Assembly: GCF_963576545.1 (NCBI RefSeq)
Contig: NC_083654.1
Location: 17,320,199-17,384,198 of the forward strand
DNA from: Limanda limanda
Lineage: Eukaryota; Chordata; Actinopteri; Pleuronectiformes; Pleuronectidae
DNA length: 64,000 nt
Reading direction: 5' to 3'
This document shows positions 36,583 to 50,359 of the stretch, piece by piece. A program made the position numbers and the translations under genes. Numbering within the stretch: position 1 is the first letter of the stretch; the number at the start of each line of letters is the position of its first letter. The notes beneath the pieces were generated by a model. That model had not been told where the DNA came from, made no database searches, and saw nothing but the letters and a program-made list of their open reading frames with translations.

Positions 36583-38019
36583 AGGCTGTAGCAAGGCCGG
36601 GTAAAAGGTTTTACTCAGAGAAACACACGCAGCTTTTCACCATCAAGACAGTTACAAAAGAGGCCTCTCACATCGGCTCGGAGTCAAACTGGGACGCCCT
36701 CGCTCTCCTCCGACAGGGTGCAAAGCTCTCGAGGGCGAACAAAGGGAACTGTTCAGCCACTTCTACCCGAAATATGTCACTCTGAAAAAAACAAAGCTCG
36801 AGTGAAAGGAAGCTTTCCACTTCCCAATGACAACTTTCGGTCAAAGGTTCCAGCGGATTCTTGGGCTCGAGGTTCCATGAGCTAAGCGTCCAAAGAAAAG
36901 TTAGTTGGAACGGCTCAGTGTTTTACTGCAAGGACAAATTCGGAAAGGTTGGGGAAGAGGAGGAAGAAAGCGGAAAGACAGTATTTTATTGGAACGCTGC
37001 TGTTCTCTCATGCTGCTCGAGGGGGGATCTCTAATTGGATCAACAACTGTCTGATTCCCATCAGCCGGCTTGACCCGTCTGCCCAAAGCCAGGAGGCTGC
37101 GTCTTATGGGAACGAGAGAATGAAAGGGAGTGGGAGGGAGAGAGAGAGAGAGAGACGTGGAAAAGACACAAGACAGATACAGGAAAAAGCAACAGAGCAC
37201 AAGGGACAGTGTTCTGGAAATAGAGGAAGAGATAGTTGCTCGAAAAAAAACACAAGACAGGTGGGCAAGACAAATGAGAAGAGGCATCGACAAAAACCAC
37301 CAGCCGGGTATATACACACGAAGCCATTTTCAGAGTCAAACAGACAAGCTCAGAAATGGCCGCCCAACCAGGAAGGGCGGCGGGGGTGGCGGCGGCGGCA
37401 GCAGCTTCCCTACAGGGAGCGGCTGTGACGGATCCCAGTCGATAGCTCTCACAACTGCCACGCCGGCCTTGCATCCTTCAGCATGGAAATGAAGACAGTC
37501 TGCCAGGCCGTTCTGCTGACAGGGACGGCACACACGGCTCAATGACACGGCCTGATAAATGGAGTTCGGCGAGAGAGAGAGCGAGAGACAAAGAGGAGGA
37601 TGGGTCGGGGGGGGGGAGATAGATGGAAGAGACAGATACGGTGTCGTAGTGAGAGACACGAGGAGACAGTGACGGAAGGGGGACCGAGGGGCAGAGAGAG
37701 AGAGAGAGAGAGAGAGATTCACCCAGGGAAGGAGTCTGATCCATACGGTATGGATGAGCTGGAGAGACGGGTGTAGGGAGAAGGATGTCAACAACGCACT
37801 GCCTCCGTTACACATGCTCTCTCTCTGGCTATTGATCAGGCCTTTGCTCAGATTCTCTCATCGAGGGCTCCGGCCGCACGCAGGCCTGAGATGATATTAT
37901 GGATTACAGGAAGGGAAGTGCCGGGACGAGCGCTGGAGGCCGGCGGTAGAAGCCTGATCGATGAGCTATTGCGCACTTAACAAGACTAATGTTATGTAGG
38001 GAGTCTCTGACATGCTAAT

Positions 38020-38500
38020 CCATCTCTCACTCTCTCCATCCGATCTCATCTCTCTCCGTCATGGTTATCTCCCGTCTGCCCATCTCGAGTCTCCATTTTT
38101 CCTTCTCTCTCTCTCTGTCATTCTTTCTCCCGTCTGAGTATCTCGAGCCTCCATTTTTCTTTGCATCTTTCTTTCCGATTTAATCTCTTTCTGTCATTTT
38201 ACCTCCCGTCTGCCCGTCTCGATCCTCCGTTTCTCTATCCTTCCTTCTGACCGCCTGTCTGTTCATCCGTCTGTCCGTCCTTCGCTCTCTCTGTCATGTC
38301 ATCACCTGCCCATTTTAATCCATTTTCTTCTTTTCTATATATCTATCTGATTCCATCTCTCTGCCGTGGTTGTCTTCTGTCTGTCTACCTCGATCCTCCA
38401 TTTCTCTTTCTTTCCTTCATTCTCATCCCTCCATCCCTCACTCTCTCGATCCGATTTCATCTCTCTCTCTCTCTCTTTCTTTCTTTCTTCAGGCATATAA
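38020..38500. repeat. degenerate pyrimidine-rich minisatellite
   Basis: A composite unit of the form TCTCCCGTCTGCCCATCTCG, then A(G)TCTCCATTTTTC, recurs near 38067, 38126, 38201 and 38371 with drift. The spacing is irregular (roughly 60-170 bp), with (TC)n between units. Open frames across it are artefacts. Confidence 0.65.
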
Positions 38501-41500
38501 AGAAAAGCTGATGGATGAGAGGAGCTCCATGTGTCTGACTCCACACTGCAGCATCTTATGGGCACGGGAACACGATTAAATCCAAGCGGTAGTCTGGGAA
38601 CACGCAGACATCAATGTGACCTGATCTCCCCGAAAAAAAGGTGAAGAACACTTAACAAAATAAAGGGCTGTAATTACAGTAGCAGCTGGAAATATGGGTG
38701 AATATGATTGCGACTTCGAGTCTTGGCTCCGAATTAATCTGCTCTTACAGTAAAATGTGAGCGCAGCAAGTGCAGCGCCAAACAGGCGCCGGGTTTCCAG
38801 CTGCTCGCCATCTCCTGCGAGACGAGCTCCGAGGTACCGGTTAAATGAAAAACTTCATTTAAGCTTAATCAGCTAAACCCACTTGCTAAGGTTGCCATGG
38901 TGAGCAAACAAATAGCCAGTGTGTGTGTGCGAGTGCCCACTCTAATGAGCGGCTCACAGTCCTGCATCCATACATTATAATAACATTCATGCGAGCAGAC
39001 AGTCCTCACCGCATTCAATTCCAAATGGCGTTGCGGATCACGCTGGTTCCTGCAGTCAGTGGCAATTTGAAAGTGGCGGTGGCAGATGTTTCTAATGTGG
39101 AAGCCACACATGCTGCTCGTCACTGCCAACGTCTCTGCCGCTGCACAGGGTCTCGGTATCGGGCCGCCACTTTACACAGCTGGCCCGGGTGGCAATTACA
39201 GCACAAGTGTCCGCATTGTGGTCGGCGCAAAAAACTGTAAGTACGGTACGGGACGAGACTGAGAAACACCAGGTTCGGAGTGGATTCGAAATAAGATCCC
39301 AGCTATGAAAACACCAGAATGTGAACCAGGCTAGCGAGTACGTCACTGAGTGGAAGCTCCGAGCAGCGAGCCAACTGGACCAGAAGATGTAAGAACAATC
39401 GTCCAAAACGCTTCATGACTTCTTCACCACCGAGGAGATTAGGCAAGAAGAGGAATAAAACATACATACTATTAACAGCATGTATATGTATTTCATGGCC
39501 TGCAGGGGATTGAGAATCTCCATGGCCCTAAACACTTTGATACGCTGGTAAATTTAAGATCACAGACTGAATATGTGTTTAAAGGAAGAAAGGCTTTAGA
39601 CAGTAACAGAAATAATGCATAAAGTATTAAATAATCCAAGAATGGAATAGACTGGTTCTGATCCGTGGAGCTCTTTTCTGTTTTTCTTTTAACGGCAAAA
39701 AAAACATGTCCGCGGCCGAGGGACTTAAGAGCAGCTGCTGCCGAGCTTGGCCTGTGGGCGTTGACTTGTGCTGCCACTGTCTGTGTCACTGCCTGTGTGG
39801 GCCGACAGTGAAGCTAGCTCTGTCCCTGTTAGCAGAGTATTATAACACTGCCAACGCCTCCAGTGACCCGTGAAACCTCCCATCTATAGAGATGAATCAT
39901 ACAGATGGGCGCTTTGTAATTCAACAGCGCTCCACCGTCCACCAGACCTGCAGCGAATATAACTCGCTATGACACCGGAGCAGAATCAGGATGAATGGGC
40001 GGGGGGGTTTCTGAGCTCTGTGAGGACGTCTGAGCAAAGCAATCTAGGCCACGTTGTATGAATGTGAATTTTCAGTTTTTTGGGAATGCTTCAAACTTGA
40101 AAACATATTCTAACCCCTTAGTTCCCTTAGTACCCCTTTAAGTTGAGGTAAGAGTTAGATTCATATATACGGGAAAAGGACGGAGCCTCCTGTCCGTGGT
40201 CTGTGTTTATTTTGTCTGTATTTCTACATTATCGCAAACTTGTTTGTTGTAAATCTCTACGATAACATAGAGGATGCATGGAAGCATGTGTGCTGTGGCG
40301 CTTATATCGTGTTAAACTGATATATCTCTTTTCGTAGGCACAGGCAGCATAAACGAGTCTTTTCTACAGATTCCACACAATGTTATGTTACAGCAAAGAT
40401 ATTCAGGTGTATTTATCATGGTGATACTGATCTTATTTGGCATTTCTCAGCACTATTCTTCTTATATATATCGAGGTAACACAAATTCACACTCTGCCCC
40501 TTGCAAATAGTCCTCCAGTGTTTGTCTGCTGGTACCCTAAAGAACAATTGGACGTTAGGTTCCTCATTGGACGGTATCTTACCCAGATGGCCCAACAATT
40601 CAAACACATGATTTTTCTAGTTCTAAGAAAAGGGTTATCTAACCTTTAGGCTCCTGTTGCCTGGAAATTGACAGTGACATTTGAAAGAGAAGCACAAATA
40701 CAAGAAAGCCGTATCGGTCCGAGCCGGGAGAGTGACGCGTACAAAAAGCCTGTGTGTCTGTTAACTAGGTTTCCACCGCAGGGGCTTCCAGTAACAACGG
40801 TATGGACAGAAAAGAAAATGAAATTACAGCACAATAAATGAATTATCAATAAAGAGCCCTCAATACTGTATCTGAGGGGGGATCAATATGCCACGGCCAG
40901 GCTGCGATGTGGGCCGAGGGCTGAGGGCACGCCTCCAGCCGAGGGACCGGCCGGGTCGATAATGTCACTGGGGGGGGGGTGCTCGGCGATCAATGCGGCC
41001 AGTGACGTTGATTTATGATCAATGAAAGCGGGGCACCTGACTAATAAGGGAGGAAGGGGAGTACGAGAAGGGGGGGGGGTTGGGGTTCCATAGAGTCCCC
41101 TTTACTGTAACTGATTGGGGATCGATGGAGAGTGGCACCGTGGCTGATTGGGGATCAGGCGACTCGCTGGCAGAGGAAGGCGGCTCCGTGTGAGAGGATC
41201 TGGTCGGCTGCGTGGAGAGAGCAGCCTGTCTGAGCCGGGCCGAGCTGCAGAGACGGTAATTAAAGCTGTGCTGAAAGGAGCTTTCCACCGGTTGATAGAA
41301 GCTGCAGGTGCAGCTCTCTTTGCTCTTTCACTGTCAAAAGAACACACACACACACACAACCACACACTGTCACTGAAACACACTCAGCACAGGAAGGTCT
41401 GCGCTTCTTTCCTCTCATTGGTTCATTGCTACGAACCCAGATGATCCATGTGTAATTTTTGGGGCACGACATGTTAAGCGTATTACTTTCAGCAGATTAC

Positions 41501-44500
41501 TTGATGGTGTCTCATTTCAGTGATATGCAGTAATTACTAACAGATGCTGTGGGTTGCTGCTTGTCTCACATTTGCCTTCAGGAGAGAGGTAGGAGTTGCT
41601 AATTTCACGAAGCAGTTAGTGACGCTTGTTCTTAAATAAAATGTAAAATTAATCCTACACCTGACAGACAAGTATGAACTCCCACAAAGCAAATCTGCTT
41701 CGGCCCAGATTTGGCCCCACACACTGTCAAACTGCCATTCTATCATCATTCCACAAAGCCGGTAGATTGATGTCACCTCAGCGTCCCACTCCTGTTTTGC
41801 CAGATCTGGGCCATGAGGCCTCAGGAATGCCTCAGATCAACCAAAGGTGCTAAAGGTGGCCTGAATTGGGTTTGTGCTACCACATGAGCCCCTTAAGGTT
41901 CATATCAAGATTCCATGTTGCCTAGAACACTGCATGTTTGCAAAAAAATACTTCTTCCAGGCCACACTAAGGCCATAAGTGCATCATTTCCTGAAGTGGC
42001 CCACATCTGTATTCTATCTGTGTTGCTTTGTTTTATTACGACAATCTTTGTCAGGCCTCTCTCCTCTCACCTTTATTCAAACTCTATGATTCCTCTGGTA
42101 ATCTCATAAACACTGAAACACATGAGAAGGTGCAGACGTGGCCGTGAAATATCTGGAATATTTCAGATTAGTGGACTGAGCTTCATAAGCCAAATAAAAA
42201 AAGGTAGAGCTAGGTCCAAATTTAGACGCTAACCCTTCATCTGTGCTTTGTCAGACCGATCCCTCCAGAGAGGAACGGTGCATCACACGCTCCGGCTCAT
42301 AATTCATTCATTTCTTAGGTATTCTCTTTGTTCTCCAGCAGCGTTGACACTAATTTCCCTCTGTCTTTCAAGGAAAAAAAGGAAAAAGTTGCTGACAACA
42401 AAGCTCACTGAATAAATCAACTGTTTTCTAAGGAAGCTGCAGAGTCTGCTGGCGTAAATTAAGTAGATATTACAGTGTGTTGTTCAACAATCTCAACATT
42501 TATGAAATTGTTTTTGATTTGGATGTGAAGGTCAGGCTGGTAATGGTAAAAGGTTGGCGCCATGTATGTGTCTTTTTATTCTGGGATGTAACATTAATAT
42601 CAAATCACCAGCAGGGAGCAATATGCTAAGGAAGAAACGTCATAAAAATAAATGGCGATTTGAGATTTCAGAGTCCTGGCCACAATCTGAAACCACTTCC
42701 CTCCCGTATCAGCATCTTATTGTTTTTTTCTCGATCTTCCTTCTGCTTCAAAGAGAAAAGCCAAACAAAACAAAGATGGTCGCTTGTTAGCATGAAAAAT
42801 ACCACTTAGCAAACTCTTCAGCTTTAAACTAGTTTCAGTAACTACGTCCCCTTGAGAGAACAATATCCAGAGCGATAACCGGAGAGAGAGAGAGGTCGAC
42901 CTGCGGAGAGCAACTTTGAGTAAGTCCTTGCCTAAACATCTCAGACGTGATGAAAGGCTTTGTTTTTCTCGCTCTGCGTTAATGGCTCCCAATCGATGTG
43001 GGAGAGCCGTGTTTTTCCTCCACATGTCCCGACCCCCGGGGAAACACGGGGAGGTAATGTGGGAGGGGAGAGGTATCGACAGACAACATCAATATCCCTG
43101 GGATTCACAAGCGGCCGCGTGCTGAAGGTAACTACTTCTAAGTTTGAGCTCAGGTCGGCCTTCAGGACTCGTCACTGCAGCGTCAAGGTCGGAGGAGGCG
43201 TCCGAGGGCCGGAGCGTTGGCGTGGACGGGAAACGAGCAGCTAGAAACAAAACAAAATGCTAGAAACTGAGGATACACATCTGGACTCACCTCTAAAACA
43301 ACCCATCTGTCCTACAAACACACACACACACACGGGCGCAGACACACCGATTCGTTCACTTCCACGATGCCAGGAATGTGAGGCAGCGCTGCAGAGGCGA
43401 GCACATCGCCACGCTGGCTCTCATCTGTCACCGGCGGCAACCAGCCCGCCAGCCGCCATGATGTGCAGCTTAATTGGGGGAGCTGATGAGGTCTGATGAG
43501 GCCGGTACTTATTGAATTCCCCAGCCTGTTATTTAGACAATGCTGCGGAGAAGTGGCCTCCCTCTTCTCTCCCATCCTCATCCATTCACTGTCCCGGCAG
43601 GGGGGGGGGGGGGCGGCTGGCTAATCCACTCCTGTTTGTAATGGCTGTGCGAGCTGAAGGGATTTGGAAACGCTCTGCACTCGCCAGCGCACATCTAACA
43701 CACTCCGCTGTGGATGTTACCCCATAATGGGCCGATTTGATGAGTTAACCAGATCCCTACACCCATCCACCCATCTCGACCCCTCTTTGCCCACCTCGCC
43801 ATTGTGTGTATGTGTGTGTGTCTGTGTGTGCGTCCATGTGTGTGTGTGCTTTGGGGGTTTTGTTTGATAACCAGACTTTGAAGCAGTCTTCTTTCAGCGA
43901 ACCAAAAGCAATTACCAAATCTAAGATCTGGCTGCAGGATGTTCATCGTGTGTGAACGAAAAAGATGGAGAAGAGAGAGAAAGAGAGAGAGCGTGTGATG
44001 GAGAGAAAGAAATCAGCGGAGAGGAGCGGAAGTTGTGGAACAGATGGCGAAAATGGCAGGACAACAAACTTTCATTTCTGTGCCTCCGACTGGTGAGAGA
44101 GAGACTGTGCCGTCACAGAGGGACGCCAAGAGTGTGGCTCAGTGTGGGACAGCACATCAAACTGCATCAGAACTAAACAAAAAAAAATATATATATATGT
44201 AAAAGAAACTTGTGATGTATGTCTTTTCAGCACACAAGAATAAATTATAGGAATTTCAAACGTGAAGTTTGGGTTGCAAAAATTCAGCATCTGGGTGGTC
44301 GGACATTTATCTGCACCAGCTGTAAGGATGACGGGCTCCCATAAAGAAAATATACTGAGATGAGCACGGCCCAGAAAAGCAACAAAAGAGGAAATATCTG
44401 ACACGCAGTCATATTATTCCCCAAAAAACTGCCTCAAACTACATAAAATACAGTATAAAGGTATCGTCTTTCTGATGTATGTATCACACTGTGCAGAGTG

Positions 44501-45005
44501 TGTGAGATCCTGCTTCCCCAGCTCTTTGTCTGCCGCGCTCTGCATTACAATAAGCTGTCAAAACCTCAGAAACAGCGTTATTAAAAATGCTCGCAGTGTT
44601 TCTCCCTCTTTGGGAGCGTTAAGAGAAGCTAATAACACATCCAATAAAAGCAGCTCAAACCCCGAGACTCAAAATGATCCGAAATGAAATAAACCGCTGA
44701 ATGACTGGTGCATCCGGAGGTATGGACGCACACAAGAGGTCCAAAATGTATAGATCAGGGTTGATGCTGATGAAGAGGAGAAGGAGGTGGAGGAGGAGGT
44801 GGAGGTGGTGGAGGTGGTTCCTGTGTTAAAGGCAGCAACATTTAAAAGCTTACACGGACAAGGTACAACCTGGAGAGCACCGGGGGCACGGAGAATCAAT
44901 ATCAGCCCGACTTAGAAATCTGCTGTATAATCCTTGATCTCCAAGGCCATTTGCTTTGCAGCCTGAAATTGGATACACCCCGACTGCATCCCCCTGACAC
45001 CCCAG

Positions 45006-45028
45006 CCCCCCCCCCCCCCCCCCCCCCC
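45006..45028. repeat. 23-base C homopolymer
   Basis: This is the longest C/G homopolymer in the window. It is G23 in the rbms3 transcript, where it could form a G-quadruplex or be miscounted in sequencing. Confidence 0.9.
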
Positions 45029-46489
45029 ACTGCCGCGCCGCGCCGAGCCTGCTGCTCAACTCCACAAATAAGACATCCTGAGAAATTGATCTGGATGCAT
45101 CTGTGGCGAGATTACGTCTCGGGCCAAAAGAGAGATATGACTGGCTCAAGGTAATTCATAAATCTGTGTGTCTATGTGTAAGACAGGCGCCTGGTGAACG
45201 GGAAAACCTGGAGGAGGCGCTATCATAACCACATCGCCGCTATCTGGAAGACTCCCGCAGGAAAGAGGCCATTAAGACAACACCGTTACAAATGCTACGG
45301 GCAAATGACAAACCCTGAAATACACCGTTATAAATTCTAACCGGTAGCAAGGCTGTCATCTTTTTGTCGTTATTTCTCCTGGAGGCGGCACCTTTTGCGG
45401 TGTAACACAAATACATACAACGACCTGAGTGAGTGAGTGTGAGGGGTAAAGATTATTTTCTATTATTTTCACCTCGTACCAGGAGGTTATGTTTTCACCC
45501 CTTGTCCGGGGATTACACAGAATTCAGTAGAAGGATAAAACTTGAAAGAACAGATTCAGAATATGATTTTTACTTTCTATATTGCAAGATTATTGACATT
45601 TTTAATCAATTTCCCAAGGAATAATTAATTAATCTCGATGCTGTATCGTCAGACATATTTAGGGGAGTGATAGTGGATTTATGTGTGGTTTCATAAGGGG
45701 GCGGTTGAGCCTGGGCTAAGGTAAGTGCTCTAATGAGTTGTGGTTTATATTATATCTTATTTTACATTTGTTTATTTTGTATAAAAGTTATATTTACATA
45801 CAAGACATGTGTAGATACAGAATTACTTATTGCATCTGACATAGAAAACTACAGCAACATGTTTAAATCTGATAACCTGCCATACAGGGACTGGACAACA
45901 TGTGTAAGTTTACTATGTGTCATGTTACACTCGAACTTTTAAGTATTTTTAAAATGTTTTAGAATCATTTCATTCCTTGACCCATTGTTCCATCTTAACA
46001 TACTCCTGTTCAAGGTGAAAGCTGCACTCCAGTAACACTTAGAACACTTTCCACTCTGTAGCAAGCGAGACGGGAAAAAAAGTCGGATTTTTGAGGAACA
46101 CTATATCCTCAGGTGCCTCTCTGCTGTCGGAGCAGGCTGTCGAATATTTTGTTTTATTCCCCTGGCGCTGTGTATTGTTAGAGTGGCAGTTGTTGGACTC
46201 TCTGAGGCCTTTAAGCTCCGCGTTTTTCCCCCTTGTTACTCGGTGCCTGGTGGGGGGGGGGGACAAACAGCTGCAGAGAGATTCGCTGCCGCACAACAGC
46301 GGTGGTCCCCTGATACCTGGAATTCATACTTTCCACCTGACGCACAGGATAGAGAGAACAGAGAGCTGGCAATTACCAGACTTCTCTCTATATATACTGA
46401 AACCGCGTCTCTGCTGTACTCCACTCGGAAGGCTGTCTTAGGGCCAAGCTTGAGGTAATGAAAGCAACACACTCCTAATGGACTATTGA

Positions 46490-46523
<34 letters not shown>

Positions 46524-46972
46524 TCGATGTATGTGAGGAGGACGGAGGAACAGAGCGAGAGAGGTTTGAAGAACAAAGGGAGGAAAAGCAGACTGTGAGA
46601 AATGATTTCGCTGGCGTGTTGCTGTTGTTTTCTCTCTGTGTTGTTTCGTCACGGCAGAAAGTTGTGCGTGTAAAGCTGAAGCTGAGGAAAAGCAGCAGAT
46701 ACAAAGTGCGAGTGCGGATCCAATAAGCCTGATGTGCCGCTCGGCTCGCCAGGGAAAGTGTCTGAGACATGAGGTCACCGGAGAACCAGGTGTTTTTCCA
46801 TCGTCCTTCACCCAGAACCTGCAGCGGCTCCCATATAAATACACAAGTGTAAAGTAAAAGATGCACACAATCCTCGGTGGCAGCCTTATCACGGCAAGTC
46901 TCGCCAAATGGATCACGTCCCACTGCTGCTGGTGGAGTGTGTAGGTGTGTGTGCACTTTTCCTTTTGTATCT

Positions 46973-47082
<110 letters not shown>

Positions 47083-48038
47083 TCCCCTGCTGGCAGGCGG
47101 TCGGATGAATGAATGGGCGTCCACTCCTGGAGGTCCAGTGGCGCGACAGAAATAACTCTGCTGACCACAGTGACCTCTGCTTGTTCCCACACAGCCCGCG
47201 TCCTGTTCTAATGGAGGCTCTATTTTTGGGGGGTGGGGGGGTGAGCAGCCACATTTATCTCACTGCCCTCTGTGTCCTGGGGATGGTGACAGTGACGTGC
47301 TCGGGGTGTAACTGATGCTTGTTCTTCGTGCCTTTTCTGTTTTGTTGTTTTTTTTTTACCTCTGCTTCCCTGACGCAGGCTCACACACACAGAAACACAA
47401 TCGGTGGAACGACCTCGACAACACAACCTCACTATTTTCGTTCACCCTTCAAATGCATTCCTTTCCGAAGCAAGCTAAAAACAACAGTGTGGGAAAAAAG
47501 CAGATAGCTGTCATTTATCAGACTCATGTGTTGTGACACTCTAACCCAATATAGAGAGGGATTGACCTGGGAAGCACAAAAAAAAAGCAGGGCCGGAGGA
47601 ATCGCTTGCATACCACAGAGACCTCGGAGTGTGATCATCCTCCTCAGAGCTTAATCTTCATTCTGGAGGACCGGGGGGGGGGTGGGGGGGGACGGACGAC
47701 AGGGTAGAAGCTCAGTGACCCACTGTATCTGTCGAGAGGCTGAATATTAATCTGTGCAAAAGAACCGCATCGCCTCCGGTGCTACGTTAGATTAGGTTGA
47801 GTAATGGCTAAAACCTGGAATCTTGGGATTCACGAAGATAACGCTGGACATCACAAGACTTGAGGTGATGGAGAGATGAGGCGGAGGACGGGAAGGAAAA
47901 CATACATATGTCTTTTTTGCTCATGATTGTGACGTCTTCAGTCGGATTAATGAGTTCCTGAGCTTTTCAGTATAAAGTTCATAATAAGTATCGTAACAAC
48001 TGAAACAAGGCATTCAGCTAGTGGTTCACTGTTTCACT

Positions 48039-48492
48039 CATAGATATATATAAAGACTAGATGTCTCGTTCGACGGAGCCGGACGTCACCACATGGCGGC
48101 CATCTTGCCAGAGGTTGCTCTCTCACCCATAACATTGTGTTGGTAGTGGTAAATAACCATAACTTGCTTAATTTTCAACCGATTTTGAAACGGTCTGGTT
48201 TGTTATAAACGTCAGAGATGTAGATATGACACTGCATAAATTATGAATAATTATGTTATTTTCTAAAAAATGTAATAATTTATGCAGTGTCATAACTACA
48301 TCTCTGACGTTTAAAAACAACCAGACCGTTTCAAAATCGGTTGAAAATTGAGCAAGTTATGGTTATTTACCACTACCAACACAATGTTATGGGTGAGCGA
48401 GCAACCTCTGGCAAGATGGCCGCCATGTGGTGCGGTCTGGCTCCGTTGGCCGGCAACGCAGACGAGACATCTAGTCTTTTTATATATCTATG
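48039..48492. mobile_element. 454-bp foldback (long inverted-repeat) element
   Basis: The left arm runs inward from CATAGATATATATAAAGACT and the right arm is its reverse complement, ending at TATATATCTATG. The arms are about 200 bp each and meet near 48265 around a short AT-rich centre. They match closely except for a divergent block near the outer ends, where the right arm carries about 12 extra bases. The flanks are GTTTCACT (48031-48038) and GTTTCACG (48493-48500), a 7-of-8 match that is a candidate target-site duplication. It has no coding capacity. This fits a MITE or foldback transposon; the superfamily cannot be fixed from one copy. Confidence 0.8.
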
Positions 48493-49063
48493 GTTTCACG
48501 GGCCAAACGGTAGATGCAGTGATCCAGGATGATTAGCATAAACCAGAAATAATCGGACTTAAGTGATAATAGATTATTGATTAATAGATTCCTTTCCTTT
48601 CCTTTAACAAGACTAAAGTAAAGATCCATAGCGCCAGAGACCTGTGATGCTGCTCGGCAACAACACACACTGTTTTGTGACAAAGTCAACACAATCTAAA
48701 CCACATACCACATTTTCTGGAAGGCAAAATGTGAAAGAACATATTCTTAATAAGTATTTTACATCCAAGACTGTTCTTGCTACAAAGCCCAGATTAGATT
48801 TCTGTTCCAAACATTTGTCCACTTTGACAAAACCAAGAGAATGGAAAGCTAAGAGAAAGAACAACTTTGTCACTTCTCTCAGCCGCCTTCATGGAGTGAA
48901 CGCACGGAATAAAAAGAGAGCAGGCGGAACGCGTGTCAAACAAAGGAGGAGAGCGGAGAGATATTAACTAAAAGCAGCCTCAGGTGTTTATTTTGCTCGC
49001 ACTAATACTGTGTGCACTCAGCTGCAGCCAGGAACAAAGATGAGCATTTGAGAAATGAGGAGG

Positions 49064-49066
<3 letters not shown>

Positions 49067-49155
<89 letters not shown>

Positions 49156-49181
49156 TGTGTGTGAGTGTGTGTGTGTGTGTG
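49067..49181. repeat. (GT)n microsatellite, perfect to 49153 then interrupted
   Basis: About 43 perfect GT units, then GTGA-interrupted units to 49181. It is (CA)n in the sense transcript. Confidence 0.95.
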
Positions 49182-49830
49182 ATGTGCAGAGAGGACGTGT
49201 GTAGTAGATGAAAGACAGCGGTGGCAGGGACGATAAGAGAGATGAGAGAGAGAGAATAAAAGCAAGGGGAACAAAAAGTGCAAGGAGAGGTATGGGCGGG
49301 GGGGTGAGAGAGAGGAAGATAGGAGGGGATGAACATGGTGGACAGCTGGGCCCGGGGTCACCGGGGTCAAGCTCAGGACGCGGTCACACGGTCAAAATCA
49401 TCCTCTCATCCGGTCGGTTGCAGATGCAGCAACTGAAACTTTACTCAGATTTAACCTTCCAGCCGCTCAGGTTGGTCCAACTTTCACTCGCCCCCCCACC
49501 GCTCTGCCCTTTCCCATCTGTTCTCCTCTATCTCCCTCTCTTATTCTTGTCATATTTTTCCCCGGCTTCTAATCTGCGTCTTTCTATCACACTCCCGCTC
49601 TATCTCTCTCCATTACCCTGGCCCCCCCCACGTAATGTATCTCTTGTCTCTCCCCAGTATTCTGTCTCTCTCCACATTAGATGTGGTTGAGTGGAGAGCA
49701 AAGTCGATCAGATCTGACTAAACTCCTCCAGTAGCCGCTGCGCCTCCTCTGCCTAAACAAACTCTGAAGCCAATCAGAGGGCTGATATTATTTTATGTGG
49801 GAGGGGACAGCAGCAGGTGAATACTCTATG

Positions 49831-50359
49831 TTCCTCCTCCTCCTCCTCTATCTCCACCTCCTCCTGCTCTCTCCTCCTCCTCCTCCATCTCCTCCTCTAT
49901 CTCCACCTCCTCCTCCTCTCTCCTCTCTCATCATCCTACTCCTCCTCCTCCTCCTCCACCTCCTCCTCCTCCTCCTCCTCTCTCCTCTATCTCCACCTTC
50001 TCTATCTCCACTTCCTCCTCTCTCCTCCTCCTCCTCCTCTATCTCCTCTCTCCTCCTCCTCTATCTACACCTCCTCCTCTCTCCTGTCTCCTCCTCTCTC
50101 CACCTCCTCTCTCCTCTCTCCTCCTCTCTCCTCCTTTCTCCTCCTCTTCCTCTATCTCCACCTCCTCCTCTTCCTCTACCTCCACCTCCTCTCTCCTCTC
50201 TCCTCATCCTCCTTCAACTCCTCCTTTTTCCTCTCTCCTCCTCATCCTCATCTCTCCTCTCTCCTCTCCCTCTTCCTGTTCCTCTTCCTCTTCCACCTCC
50301 TCCTCCTCCTCTATCTCCACCTCCTCCGCCTCCTCCTCCTCCTGCTCCTCCTCCTCCTC
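49831..50359. repeat. 530-bp pyrimidine array, (TCC)n with TATCTCCACC motifs
   Basis: Almost all T and C on the plus strand. It is made of CTC/TCC triplets with recurrent CTATCTCCACCTCC and TCTCTCCTC blocks. In the rbms3 sense strand it is a long GA/GGA purine tract. All open frames across it, on both strands, are repeat artefacts. A related array lies at 51441-51606. Confidence 0.95.
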
